From Wolbachia endosymbiont of Oedothorax gibbosus (lineage in GTDB: Bacteria > Pseudomonadota > Alphaproteobacteria > Rickettsiales > Anaplasmataceae): a DNA stretch of 64,000 bases. Each line of letters begins with the position of its first letter. Within the stretch, counting starts at the first letter, position 1. The stretch spans positions 124,001-188,000 of the forward strand of contig NZ_OW370567.1 of the NCBI RefSeq assembly GCF_936270435.1. The letters run 5' to 3'. A program made the position numbers and the translations under genes. This document shows, piece by piece, positions 20,919 through 30,641 of this stretch. The notes beneath the pieces were generated by a model that had not been told where the DNA came from, made no database searches, and worked only from the letters and a program-made list of their open reading frames with translations.

Positions 20919-21779
20919 GAACCTGTTTAAAATCTTCGTAATAAGAGAGAAATGAAGGAGAGAACAACCATCTGTAAGCTAGTGTTGAGTTTCCGCTCGC
21001 AATTTTTCCACAAACGCCTACATTTTTCCAACCAAGCAAAAGAACGCTCAACAACCCATCTCTTTGGCAATACAACGAAAGAGTGTAATTCACTTCGCTT
21101 TATTACCTCAACAGTTGCACCAATAGTAGCTTTTATTTGAGTTGCAAAATTTTCTCCTGTATAGCCAGCATCAACCAGTATATTTTTAACTTCAGAGAGG
21201 TTTTCTTCAGCCTTTTCCACCATTTCCACAGCACTGCTACGATCAGTTACTTCTGCCGTTGTTATATGAATTGCATGTGGCAAGCCTTGCGTATCAACTG
21301 CAATATGACGCTTTATGCCTGAAATCTTTTTACCTGCATCATAGCCCTTTTTTTCAGCAGTATCTGTGTTTTTAACACTTTGTGCATCAATTATACAGAA
21401 ACTGGTTTTCTCTTTCCGACCATTGCTGATACGAACCTCTCCAACTAATTTTTTTTAAGACTACTTCCAGCAAGCTTGGTTCTGCTCCATTCTTTTTATT
21501 CCACATTTGAAAATAGTAATACACGTTCTCCCACCTTGGAAAATCTTTTGGCAGCATTCTCCACTGGCAGGCGCTTTTTAGGATATATAGCACTGCACAA
21601 AATACATCATACAAATCAAGTTTCCTTGGTTTTGTTTTCTTTCTGCTACTCTCCAGTATTGGTCTGATTTTTTCAAATTGTTCTTGACTTATATCGCTTG
21701 GATAGCTTTTTTGCATAGATATACCTCTTTCTTAACTATGCCTACTTTACCTCATATTTTCGAGATCCTTAACAGGTTC
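20919..21779 (-). mobile_element. IS5-family element (861 bp) in the IS4 end
   Basis: The ends are GAACCTGTT.../...AACAGGTTC with a 3-bp duplication TAA. Two minus-strand frames, 21716-21387 (MQKSYPSDISQEQFEKIRP) and 21283-20927 (HITTAEVTDRSSAVEMVEK...RWVVERSFAWLEKCRR), encode the transposase. The linking sequence between them (SFCIIDAQSVKNTDTAEKKG) is present in the second frame. The join is in a T-rich run (A-rich on the coding strand) near 21450, which may be a programmed shift. The DDE residues can be placed at DAQSVK, VDAGYTG and VERSFAW. Confidence 0.88.
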
Positions 21780-21870
21780 TAAGAGCATACATTAGCAAAC
21801 TCTCCTAAAGACATGATGGCGTTTGGGCTTATCTACTTTATTGCGGCTATACAATCTTCCCGGTCGGATC

Positions 21871-23014
21871 TTAACTTTGGCGCGTATACTTAAAAAGGGC
21901 TTGAAAATCTTTTGGCGCAACGAGCACTTGATAAAGTTTCTGTCTCATCACACCAAATAAAACTGAAAAATTTAAACGGTACTCGGCAATTTGATCTGGG
22001 TTCCAAGGCCCTTGTGCATCACACATATGAAGCGATAATATATTGCACATGACCAAGTTTGCCCAAAATTCTTGTAATACAGCCTCTAAATTTACCCCAG
22101 AAAAATTCTCTAACTCTGCTCCTACTTTGAGTCGTTTGTAGCACTCTTCTATGTGCCACCTTAATACATAAGCTTTACTGATATCTTCCAAAGTAAATTT
22201 TTCTCGATCAAAAAGTGAAGTAACTAATACCTCTGTTTCTCCGTTAGCTAATGTCAGCTCTTACTTTCTGTCCTTTCATTTTATTTTTTAGCTTTTCATT
22301 TTCTAATATAAAATCAAAATCTGATTCGCCAGATGCAATTCGTTCCCATAGCTTGCTATAATTTCTTTTTTGCAAGCGAAAAATAAAATCTACTTCCAAA
22401 TCATCATGCTGCTGAATGAATTTTACTGAAGGATAACCACGATCATAGATAAATAATAATTTCTTTTGATTTAATGAACGCATTTGAGTGATAACTTCGG
22501 GTAATTGCTCTTCCGCCAACGTTTGTTCCCAAGCCGCAAGGCGAGCACTGCAAATCAGTGAAGTACATAAATCAACAAACAAAGAAACTCTTGCCAATGG
22601 TGGCATTGTGCCTGTTGTTCCATTTGGTTTAAAGCGGCCAAACTCGGATACAATTTCCTCAGAGCTGGGTAATCTCATACCAGAACCATCTGCTGCAATA
22701 AGTCTATAGCCTCTCCAGCTCAGATTCATCTTGATAAGCTGTTTGGATGCTTAGCTCCAATAACTCTTTAAAACCTGTATTTATACCTTGCTTTAGAAAA
22801 AGCTTGCTTTGAGGGTACATGTCAATGGCTCCATAAGTTCACATTCTATTCCCAAACTTTTTTTAACTAACTTTAAAATCATAGAAAATACTGTCGTAAA
22901 AGGGAGTTTTCTTGTTCGCGTGAAACTGTTCTTTCCAACACAATGGATTCTCTGAAAAGCTTTCGAGTATATTATATTTTTAATTTGTAGAATAAAATTT
23001 TTTCCTTTTTGCAT
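21871..23014 (-). pseudogene. IS4-family transposase, copy A, fragmented
   Basis: Three pieces in order give MQKGKNFILQIKNI..., then MNLSWRGYRLIAADGSGMRL to MKGQKVRADIS, then the C-terminal YVLRWHIEECYKRLKVGAEL. The last piece holds the IS4 signature Y-x2-R-x3-E-x6-K. Frameshifts lie near 22780 and 22240. An interrupted domain with the first Asp (AADGSGMRLP) and the second (FIYDRGYPS) is still readable. Confidence 0.85.
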
Positions 23015-23171
23015 GTTTTACCTAAAAAGGACACATTTTAGACTTCTTTGTTGAAATAAAACAGCAACAAAAGTGCTATTTATTGCAGCTTTTGGGTAAT
23101 TTAATGGTAAAAATTTTAGAGAGAATTTTTATACACTATCACCGATATTTTTCCTTAAGTTGACGCCATTG

Positions 23172-23420
23172 TCTGTTCAGATGCATGGCTCATGTACAAA
23201 TATTGAAACAAAAATTCCAGTGCTCCCTTTCTTGTCATCCCAGTCTGGGATCCAGATTGGGCACTAAGTTGGTAAACACGAAAGCGCTTTACAATGTTTT
23301 CGATGGAACTGCGCGAAAGAACTGGATGCCAGTGTCAGCTACTTGCATGACACCCATTTGTTCCTATAGTTGTCTTTTCTCGTCTACCTTATTTTGCCAC
23401 TCTGCTGAACAGATACATGC
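23172..23420 (+). repeat. long repeat flanking the IS4 copy, right arm
   Basis: Inverted, nearly identical partner of 20661-20901. It runs from GTCTGTTCAGATGCATGGC through the palindromic core to GCTGAACAGATAC. Differences from the left arm are few (for example AAAGCGC against AAACGCT). No gene is seen from here to 23474. Confidence 0.75.
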
Positions 23421-23474
23421 GACAGAACCCTTAAAACCACTATGACCCTATGTATCTTTTTTTAATACTCTATG

Positions 23475-23825
23475 TCACCTATTTTTTTGCCACTTCTCTG
23501 AGCAGATACCTTTAATTTCAGCACATTGATTACCAGCATCAGAATTCTGTAACTCTTCTTTCAATCCCTTAGCTGCTTCTTTGACTTCAAGATTTGCCTT
23601 TGGATGAAGATCTTCTGGGCCTTTTCGTTTAGTATCCAAACTTTGTTGTAGATTAGTGTTTTTCATTTTATTATGCTGCTCGTGCTCAGGTAGGTCAACA
23701 ACCGAATTGAAAAGAATTTTTATTATATTTTTTAGCAGTTCTAAAAAACCTCCGCTTCTGCCTTCTCTTTGTTCTTGAGGTTTATTTTTCTCATTAGGTT
23801 CTCTTTTACTACTACTTTTAGGCAT
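23475..23825 (-). CDS. hypothetical polar protein, probably truncated
   Basis: I do not recognise it. From the ATG at 23825 (MPKSSSKREPNEKNKPQEQ) it is 116 residues, very rich in Lys, Glu, Gln and Asn, with one amphipathic stretch FLELLKNIIKILFNSVVDL (about residues 27-45). The C-terminus GICSEKWQKNR is encoded by sequence that matches the repeat family (TTTTGCCACT..GAGCAGATAC), so the natural end was probably replaced when the repeat block arrived. An alternative start 6 codons upstream is possible. It is divergent from murG, and its start lies 91 bp from the murG start. Confidence 0.5.
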   Translation of the reverse strand: MPKSSSKREPNEKNKPQEQREGRSGGFLELLKNIIKILFNSVVDLPEHEQHNKMKNTNLQQSLDTKRKGPEDLHPKANLEVKEAAKGLKEELQNSDAGNQCAEIKGICSEKWQKNR

Positions 23826-23916
23826 GTTTAACTCAACTATCATAAAGCTTAATAAAATTCTACGTGCAAATTATTAAATAACAGTTAACAATCTAGTGTT
23901 AATTTGTTATTTGCAG

Positions 23917-24954
23917 ATGGATATTATTTTAGCAACAGGTGGCACAGGTGGGCATATCTTTCCGGCCATAGCCTTAGCAAAAGCACTAAAGACACAAGGA
24001 TACAATTGTATATTATTCGCTGATAAAAAAACAAATAAAAATACCGACATAGAAGGCTACATTTTACCATTACGTAGACCAAGCGGCAACAAATTTAAGT
24101 TTTTCCTTTTATTAATATATAGCTGTGTATTAGCACTACATAAAACAAGAAAATTAAAACCAAAGCTAATAATTGGTTTTGGTAGCTATGCTTCTTTTCC
24201 AACTCTTTTGGCAGCAAAGGTTCTTTCTATACCTATAATTTTACATGAACAAAACACAGTTTTAGGGAGAGTAAATAGATTCTTTTTCAAGAGTGCAAAA
24301 TTAATTGCAACCAGCTTTCCGGAGACTAAATATGCAGAGGGCAATAAATGTATTTTTACAGGAAATTTTATTGATATAAAAGCACAGAGCCATTCTAGCA
24401 CTGAGAAAATCCTAAACATATTAGTCATAGCAGGCAGCCAAGGTGCAAATTTTTTTGATGATGTAGTAAGTAGCGTAATTTGTAATTTGCCTATTAAAAT
24501 GAAAAAGAAAATTAGAGTGACGCAGCAATGTACGAAGAAAAATGCAAACAAGGTCAAGAGTCTATACAAAAGTGAAAAGATCGATTGTGAATTGAGTGAA
24601 TTTTTTGATGATATGGAAAATAGACTGGCCAATGCTCACTTGGTAATTAGCAGAGCAGGAGCAACTTCAATAGCAGAGATCACTCTTGCTAGGCGTTCTG
24701 CTATATATATTCCTTACCCTTACTCAAAAGATAATCACCAATTTTATAACGCAAAATATATTGAAGATTCGGGGGCAGCTGTAATAGTTGAACAAAATAG
24801 TGAAGCAAAAAAAAATCTAACAGAGTTACTATTTGATCTACTCAGTAATTCTCAAAAATTGCGTGATATGACCAATAATACAAAAAAAACAGGGATAAAG
24901 AATGGGACTACTGAGTTTGTTAAGGTAGTTGTTCACACAATGGCGTCAACTTAA
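23917..24954 (+). CDS. murG: UDP-GlcNAc:lipid I N-acetylglucosaminyltransferase
   Basis: MurG adds N-acetylglucosamine to lipid I to make lipid II on the inner face of the membrane. I choose the ATG at 23917 (MDIILATGGTGGHIFPAIAL); the glycine-rich loop sits at its normal place and the 7 codons before it look untranslated. The second domain has VIAGSQGAN and the donor-site SRAGATSIAEITLARR, then PYPYSKDNHQFYNA. The product is about 345 residues. Odd feature: the last codons, Thr-Met-Ala-Ser-Thr-stop, lie in the terminal repeat of a MITE (24938-25207), so the native C-terminus has been replaced after KVVVH. Confidence 0.96.
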   Translation: MDIILATGGTGGHIFPAIALAKALKTQGYNCILFADKKTNKNTDIEGYILPLRRPSGNKFKFFLLLIYSCVLALHKTRKLKPKLIIGFGSYASFPTLLAAKVLSIPIILHEQNTVLGRVNRFFFKSAKLIATSFPETKYAEGNKCIFTGNFIDIKAQSHSSTEKILNILVIAGSQGANFFDDVVSSVICNLPIKMKKKIRVTQQCTKKNANKVKSLYKSEKIDCELSEFFDDMENRLANAHLVISRAGATSIAEITLARRSAIYIPYPYSKDNHQFYNAKYIEDSGAAVIVEQNSEAKKNLTELLFDLLSNSQKLRDMTNNTKKTGIKNGTTEFVKVVVHTMAST

Positions 24955-25207
24955 GAGCCTTCATTAGCAAACCCTCCTATGGATTTTCTGAAAAGTTTTT
25001 GAGTATATTGTATTTTTAATTTGTAGAATAAGATTTTTTCCTTTTTGCATGTTTCACCTAAAAAGGATACATTTTAGACTTCTTTGTTGAAATAAAACAG
25101 AAACAAAAGTGCTGTTTCTTGCACTCTTTGGATAATTTAATGATAAAAAATTTAGAGAGAAATTTTATACACTATCGCTGATATTTTTCCTTAAGTTGAC
25201 GCCATTG
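24938..25207. mobile_element. 270-bp MITE-like deletion derivative of the IS4 element
   Basis: It starts and ends with the same CAATGGCGTCAACTTAAG repeats as the IS4 copies at 20902-23171 and 27925-29210. About 45 bp of one end (CTTCATTAGCAAACCCTCC) are joined directly to about 220 bp of the other end, with the transposase core missing. No target duplication is visible. Its left repeat carries the murG stop codon. Confidence 0.8.
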
Positions 25208-25215
25208 CCTGAATG

Positions 25216-25625
25216 GATACCAGCAGTATTACTGCCACTTTTATCAATTACTACTGTCTCAGAAAGATTATTCTCCCTGAAGGCTTTACAAAAGAATGCA
25301 AGTGCTGCAGACTTGTCTCTACGAACACGCAGCTACAGTATGTGCTCTATATAAATAAACCCATTTACCGTTTAATTTAATGTAGCATTCTCCAGCTACT
25401 ACCAACTCACTTCTTTCTCTTCCTTACCGCCTCATCTATCAGTGGTGATAACCCATCTTTGTAACGTAGCATGGTCAACTTTCGCTCCCCTTATACTCAT
25501 CATCTCTTCCAAATCTCGATAGCTCAAAGAGAATCGACATTTCATATATACAGATAACATCTCCTGAAAAGCTAAATCCTTTAAAATAGGGCAATAATTT
25601 TGCGAAACATCTTTGCTTTTTTTTA
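25216..25625 (-). pseudogene. IS6-family transposase relic
   Basis: Reading the minus strand gives LKDLAFQEMLSVYMKCRFSL, then SYRDLEEMMSIRGAKVDHAT and LQRWV, which is the N-terminal zinc-finger/HTH region of IS6/IS26 transposases. After a stop and shifts it continues as DEAVRKRKK, then a damaged first Asp region (GECYIKLNGKWVYLYRA) and ENNLSETVVIDKSGSNTA. At least three frame breaks are present. The right part of the gene is missing at the MITE edge. Confidence 0.75.
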
Positions 25626-25680
25626 AGATTTATATCACTCTTCTTTCTACTTTCCTACAAATGCGACAGAACCAAAAAAC

Positions 25681-26427
25681 TTACACAACCTTATGCAATA
25701 CCCTATTTAATCTCAAAGCAACAGGTAACCTGAAATTAAATGGTAACCAATCGACCTTTCCTAATTTAAATGATAAACCAACTATGCTTACACGCCCAAT
25801 GATATTTTCCATTGGTACAAAACCAACTTCAGAAAACCTACTATCTAAAGAATTATTTCTATTGTCTCCCATAACAAAAAATTGATCATCAGGTACATAA
25901 TAAACCGGAGTGTTATATGATAGCTTATGAGAAACGTTATCTATCAAAATCTCATGTTCCTTGCCACTTAAAAGCGTTTCTATATATCTTGGTATGTTAC
26001 GATTTGACTCATAATCAAGAAAATTTCCAATAAGCTTTCGTTGTATTTTTTGATCATTTAGGTATAATTCTCCCTCTATCATTTGCACTTTATCACCTGG
26101 TATTCCTATCACTCGCTTAACAAATCTAGGGCTGTTGTTTCTTGCAAGTTTGAAAACTATTATGTCACCACGCTCTGGAGAGGTATAAAAGATTCTGCCG
26201 CTAAAGATGTTTGGAGAAAATGGAAAGGAGTGTTTACTGTAGCCGTATGAGTATTTACTAGTAAAAATATAATCCCCTTCAAGTAAGGTGCTTTTCATCG
26301 AACCAGAAGGTATATGAAATGGCTCGAATAAAAAACTACGTATTGATAGTGCAATCAACAGTAAAAAAAACAATGAAGATAAAAATCTTCCTGCTCTTAT
26401 CACCCAATTTTTGCTTAGCTTTTCCAA
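25681..26427 (-). CDS. lepB: signal peptidase I
   Basis: LepB cleaves signal peptides from exported preproteins at the periplasmic face. The N-terminal segment FLSSLFFLLLIALSIRSFLF spans the membrane. The nucleophile Ser is in IPSGSMKSTLLEGD (about residue 43) and the general-base Lys is in VKRVIGIPGDKV (about 106). The box MGDNRNNSLDSR follows near 190. The product is 248 residues, normal for alphaproteobacteria. The C-terminal RVLHKVV runs close to the IS6 relic but shows no sign of truncation. Confidence 0.97.
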   Translation of the reverse strand: MEKLSKNWVIRAGRFLSSLFFLLLIALSIRSFLFEPFHIPSGSMKSTLLEGDYIFTSKYSYGYSKHSFPFSPNIFSGRIFYTSPERGDIIVFKLARNNSPRFVKRVIGIPGDKVQMIEGELYLNDQKIQRKLIGNFLDYESNRNIPRYIETLLSGKEHEILIDNVSHKLSYNTPVYYVPDDQFFVMGDNRNNSLDSRFSEVGFVPMENIIGRVSIVGLSFKLGKVDWLPFNFRLPVALRLNRVLHKVV

Positions 26428-26554
26428 CTTTGTTTTTCTTATAAATCAGGTTTATTATAGCACATAAATTGAAAAGTGGTAATGTGAAATTTTACTTGTG
26501 AATGTTATTCCTCTATTCAAAACAATTTTGAAAAAGCGGTTCATTTCTTTCAAT

Positions 26555-26852
26555 GGTGTCATCCAAGTAGCAGGCTTTATGACAGCAGTGCCCAATCAAA
26601 GTAGCCTCCTTTTTTTGTCATCCCAGTACCCTCTTCTTGTCATCCGAGTAGCTGACACTGGTTCACTCTATAAATAGCAGTGCTCCTTTCTTGTCATCCG
26701 AATAGCCCCCCTTCTTGTCATCCCAGTGTCACGCACTGGGATGACAGGGGAGGGAGGCATTGTCCTCTTGGATGGAAACCAGTGTCAGCTACTCGGATGA
26801 CAGGAGAAGGTATTAGGATGACACCGTCATAAAGTAAAATGAGATCCCAGTG
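26555..26852. repeat. cluster of palindromic elements
   Basis: No gene is seen. At least six short units of the type TTGTCATCC(C/G)AGT..CACTGG are packed here. Some are full palindromes (CCCAGTGTCACGCACTGGG), others single arms with 'GTAGCTGACACTGG'. It is the densest such cluster in the window and lies between the lepB start and an IS5 copy. Confidence 0.75.
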
Positions 26853-27852
26853 GGCTTTGTTGCATCGCACCTTATACTGGTAGTAATTTACGATAAATTC
26901 ATGTAGCCATTTCGCATACCAATGTCAGTGAATTTATTGAGCAAATAACACTTGAGTCGCAGTTCCTTCTCACGATTAACCTCAGATTTGTTCCGAAAAC
27001 TAAACCAGAATGTTTGTTTCAGTCGCGAGAAAAAACCTTCTACATAAGATCTTTTCCCATAATTTACTTTCTTTTTCCATTCTTTCACGCCATCTTCACC
27101 GTATAATTTTATTAATCTAATAGCAGCATTTCTGTCAGACATATAATCTATTTCTGGATGTTCTGCCGCATTGTTTATTGGTGGAATTTTTGCCTTTATA
27201 TCATATTCGTTACACAATTTATAAAACTTGTGCCTATCATATGCCCTATCTGCATATAGTGCTTTTATGGCATGAACTTCTTTAAGCAAATCACAAGCTC
27301 CATAGTGATCAGACCGTTACTGTATTTTACAGCTATATATTCAACATTACATGCAATTTTCTATAGCTGCGATACTTTCTATCTTCGCTATTTTCCTTCA
27401 GGAGTGTTGTTGTATATCTGTACTGTCTATAGCAATTTCGATATCTTCCATGTTATTTTCTGCAATCATTTATCTTAATATTAAGTTTCTTTTGATGCTT
27501 GTGAATAGCTGCAAATTTCTTCCTATTTGTTGCAAATATCCTTTTATAAACCCTACCGTTTGTCTTAAACCAATTCTAAAAAGATTGACGATTATATGCA
27601 CCAAAATTACAACTTTATCACTATAAATATAGTTGCCGCCTTGCATTTTTGGACTATTTTCATACCAATTTTCGATAGCTTCATCGATGTAACGAAAAAT
27701 ATTTCCTCTTTCTTGCAAAAATTTGTTATATTCGTTTTGGTTACTGACTCTCATTTTTTGTGGCATATTTTTTCTTCAAAGGTTAAATGGCTATTTTATA
27801 ATGAATTTTGTCAGTAACTGCCAGATTTTTTCGGTTGCTATGCAACAAAGCC
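26853..27852 (-). mobile_element. IS5-family (IS903-type) element, 1000 bp
   Basis: The terminal inverted repeats are GGCTTTGTTGCAT, the end sequence typical of IS903-type elements. Flanks are palindromic repeats, and no exact target duplication could be read. It carries a decayed transposase on the minus strand. Confidence 0.8.
26888..27766 (-). pseudogene. IS903-type transposase, frameshifted
   Basis: The N-terminal part (27766-27470, MPQKMRVSNQNEYNKFLQERG) ends early. The middle part with the first Asp (DIEIAIDSTDIQIYNNTPEG) is in another frame. The C-terminal part runs 27289-26888 (KALYADRAYDRHKFYKLCNE ... NYGKRSYVEGFFSRLKQTF), with the second Asp in ADRAYD and the Glu in VEGFFSRLK. At least two frame changes separate the parts, so it is probably dead. 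Confidence 0.82.
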
Positions 27853-27924
27853 ATTCCAGACTGGGATGACAAGAAAGGGAGCACTGGAATTTTTGTTTCA
27901 GCATTAGCCATGCATCTGAACAGA
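27853..27924. repeat. partial copy of the long repeat beside IS4 copy B
   Basis: About 72 bp (GACTGGGATGACAAGAAAGG to ATGCATCTGAACAGA) match the inner part of the left arm at 20830-20901. The same repeat thus lies directly against the IS4 terminal repeat in all three places. This suggests either that the IS4 prefers this repeat as target or that the repeat travels with it. Confidence 0.7.
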
Positions 27925-29210
27925 CAATGGCGTCAACTTAAGGAAAAATATCAGCGATAGTGTATAAAATTTCTCTCTAAAACTTTTACCATTAAATTAT
28001 CCAGAAGCCGCAGGAAACAGCACTTTTGTTTCTATTTTATTTCAACAAAGAAGTTTAAAATGTGTCCTTTTTAGGTGAAGCATGCAAAAAGGAAAAAATT
28101 TTATTCTACAAATTAAAAATATAATATACTCGAAAGCTTTTCAGAGAATCCATTGTGTTGAGTTTCACGCGAACAAGCTTTTACGACAGTATTTTCTATG
28201 ATTTTAAAGTTAGTTAAAAAAAGTTTGGGAATAGAATGTGAACTTATGGAGCCATTGACATGTACCCTCAAAGCAAGCTTTTTCTAAAGCAAGGTATAAA
28301 TACAGGTTTTAAAGAATTTAAGCATCCAAACAGCCTATCAAGATGAATCTGAGCTGGAGAGGCTATAGACTTATTGCAGCAGATGGTTCTGGTATGAGAT
28401 TACCCAGCTCTGAGGAAATTGTATCCGAGTTTGAACCAAATGGAACAACAGGCACCGCTGGCAATTTGTTTGTTGATTTATGTACTTCACTGATTTGCAG
28501 TGCTCGCCTTGCGGCTTGGGAACAAACGTTGGCGGAAGAGCAATTACCCGAAGTTATCACTCAAATGCGTTCATTAAATCAAAAGAAATTATTATTTATC
28601 TATGATCGTCTTCAGATTCAGCAGCATGATGATTTGGAAGTAGATTTTATTTTTCGCTTGCAAAAAAGAAATTATAGCAAGCTATGGGAACGCTGGCGAA
28701 TCAGATTTTGATTTTATATTAGAAAATGAAAAGCTAAAAAATAAAATGAAAGGACAGAAAGTAAGAGCTGACATTAGCCAACGGAGAAACAGAGTTTTTG
28801 ACCGAGACTTTGGAGCAAAGCTTATGTATTAAGGTGGCACATAGAGGAAACGACTCAAAGTAGGAGCAGAGTTAGAAAATTTTTCTGGAGAGGCTGTATT
28901 ACAAGAATTTTGGGCAAACTTGGTCATGTGCAATATATTATCGCTTCATATGTGTGATGCACAAGGGCCTTGGAACCCAGATCAAATTGCCGAGTACCGT
29001 TTAAATTTTTCAGTTTTATTTGGTGTGATGAGACAGAAACTTTATCAAGTGCTCGTTGCGCCAAAAGATTTTCAAGCCCTTTTTAAGTATACGCGCCAAA
29101 GTTAAGATCCGACCGGGAAGATTGTATAGCCGCAATAAAGTAGATAAGCCCAAACGCCATCATGTCTTTAGGAGAGTTTGCTAATGTATGCTCTTAAGTT
29201 GACGCCATTG
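27925..29210 (+). mobile_element. IS4-family element, copy B
   Basis: Same CAATGGCGTCAACTTAAG ends as copy A, in the opposite orientation. It is about 120 bp shorter than copy A through several internal deletions, including in the transposase around FEPNGTTGTAGN and before KLWER. It has no nested element. Confidence 0.85.
28081..29105 (+). pseudogene. IS4-family transposase, copy B, decayed
   Basis: Pieces parallel copy A: MQKGKNFILQIKNI at 28081, MNLSWRGYRLIAADGSGMRL at 28343 to 28711, and a C-terminal piece to 29105 (SLHMCDAQGPWNPDQIAEYR). Small deletions remove residues around GRFKPN and DRGYPSVKF; the Y-x2-R-x3-E segment is also shortened. It is more decayed than copy A. Confidence 0.82.
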
Positions 29211-29660
29211 TCTGAACAGATACCAGTATATGCAATTATTTTAAACTTTATCACCAGCTATATACTACAATGTTGCTGAGCTTCGCTAACATTTACACTT
29301 GAAGCTTGGGGAGATTCTAGCTTAGTGCTTTCTCCTTCCTGCAAAATAGAAAGCTTCAACAATTCCTTTAGAGTTGATTTTGCAAGTGTTGTATCGCTTT
29401 TCTTAAAGAGGTAGTCCATCCTATTGGTTTCCTGTATATGATTGACAAAACTTCTAGCTTCCTCATTGAAAGCACCCATTGTATTAATACAAGATAATAC
29501 TAAATCCGAATTCTTTGTTGCTAAAATTCCATTTACGAAAATATCTAATTTTGTTTTATCTTCAGTTAAGTCTCTAGCTAACCTATTTCTGATATTATCA
29601 TTATCAAGCACAGTGTATTCGAGGTACGAGGAAGGCTCAATAAGTATAAAGTCCTCTAAA

Positions 29661-30641
29661 ACCTCAGTTATGGATTAGAAAATAGATAAAAGTATAACTA
29701 AGAAGAGGGAAACAGGGTAAACTCGAGTATTTTAGTAATAATAAGAGGTTACCCATGAAGAAAGATATTACAGAACTGTACTGTTGCGTCGAGGATTTTT
29801 GTCGTGCGGTAGATGATAATTTTGCAAATAGGTTCTTATCAAACGGCAAAAAACCAACCAGAGTACCAGAAATAGCGCACTCAGAAATTCTAACCATAAT
29901 CCTATTATACCATAAATCACCATGTAAAAACTTCAAGGCTTTTTATCTTTGTTATCTTCAGTTATTCTATAGATCAGAGTTTTCAAAGCTGCCTTCATAT
30001 CACAGATTTATTGCCTTAAAGCCGCGAGTTTTGTGGTATTTAGCATTACTTTTGCAATGGTTTTGTGAACAAGCAAAAATGACCGGGATTTCCTACATAG
30101 ATTCTACTTCAATAGCAGTATGCCATCGAAAAAGAATCTCAAGAAATAAGGTTTTCAAAGGATTAGCAGAGTTAGGAAAGAATACTTACGGCTGGTTTTT
30201 TGGTTTTAAATTACATGTAGTAATCAATGAAATAGGTGAAATTCAAGGTGTTACGCTAACCAGAGGTAACGTCGATGACAGAAAACCTGTACCAACTCTA
30301 ACCAAAAAACTAACTGGACTTTTGTTTGGAGATAAGGGCTATATAAAGAAAGAGCTCTTTGAGAAACTATTCGATAGAGGTCTAAAACTCGTCACTAAAG
30401 TGAAAAAAGGTATGAAAAATGCACTGATTTCGCTGAAAGAGAAGATTTTACTAGGGAAAAGATCGATTGTTGAAACGGTTTTTGGCTGCCTAAAAAACAA
30501 ATTTGAACTTGAGCACACTCGGCATAGATCCACAGTAAATTTCTTGGTACATATTTTTTCTACCCTCATTTCTTATTCAATGCAATCGAAAAAGCCCTGT
30601 ATTTCTCAGCTTTACTTCGTTGGTTAATCCATAACTGGGGT
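29661..30641 (+). mobile_element. IS982-family element, copy 2
   Basis: 981 bp, ACC(T/C)CAGTTATGGATTA ends, 5-bp duplication CTAAA. It lies antisense to the gene it splits. Confidence 0.95.
29755..30627 (+). CDS. IS982-family transposase (copy 2)
   Basis: Full-length 290 residues, identical in translation to copy 1, with all three acidic residues (IDSTS, GDKGY, VETVF). The ATG follows AGAGGTTACCC. Confidence 0.95.
   Translation: MKKDITELYCCVEDFCRAVDDNFANRFLSNGKKPTRVPEIAHSEILTIILLYHKSPCKNFKAFYLCYLQLFYRSEFSKLPSYHRFIALKPRVLWYLALLLQWFCEQAKMTGISYIDSTSIAVCHRKRISRNKVFKGLAELGKNTYGWFFGFKLHVVINEIGEIQGVTLTRGNVDDRKPVPTLTKKLTGLLFGDKGYIKKELFEKLFDRGLKLVTKVKKGMKNALISLKEKILLGKRSIVETVFGCLKNKFELEHTRHRSTVNFLVHIFSTLISYSMQSKKPCISQLYFVG

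Larger units (their letters stand above)
20902..23171 (-). mobile_element. IS4-family element, copy A, with an IS5 inside
   Basis: Terminal inverted repeats CAATGGCGTCAACTTAAG lie at both ends. The transposase lies on the minus strand in pieces: an N-terminal remnant at 23014-22793, then 22729-22244 and 22191-21871. An IS5 (20919-21779) sits only 17 bp inside the left end. Without it the element is about 1406 bp. A second full-length-ended copy (27925-29210) and a 270-bp deletion derivative (24938-25207) share these ends. Confidence 0.85.

Noticed and set aside
26555..26852. Repeated short units suggesting a CRISPR array
   Set aside because: Spacing is irregular, units are palindromes in both orientations with shared interior, and there are no uniform spacers or cas genes.
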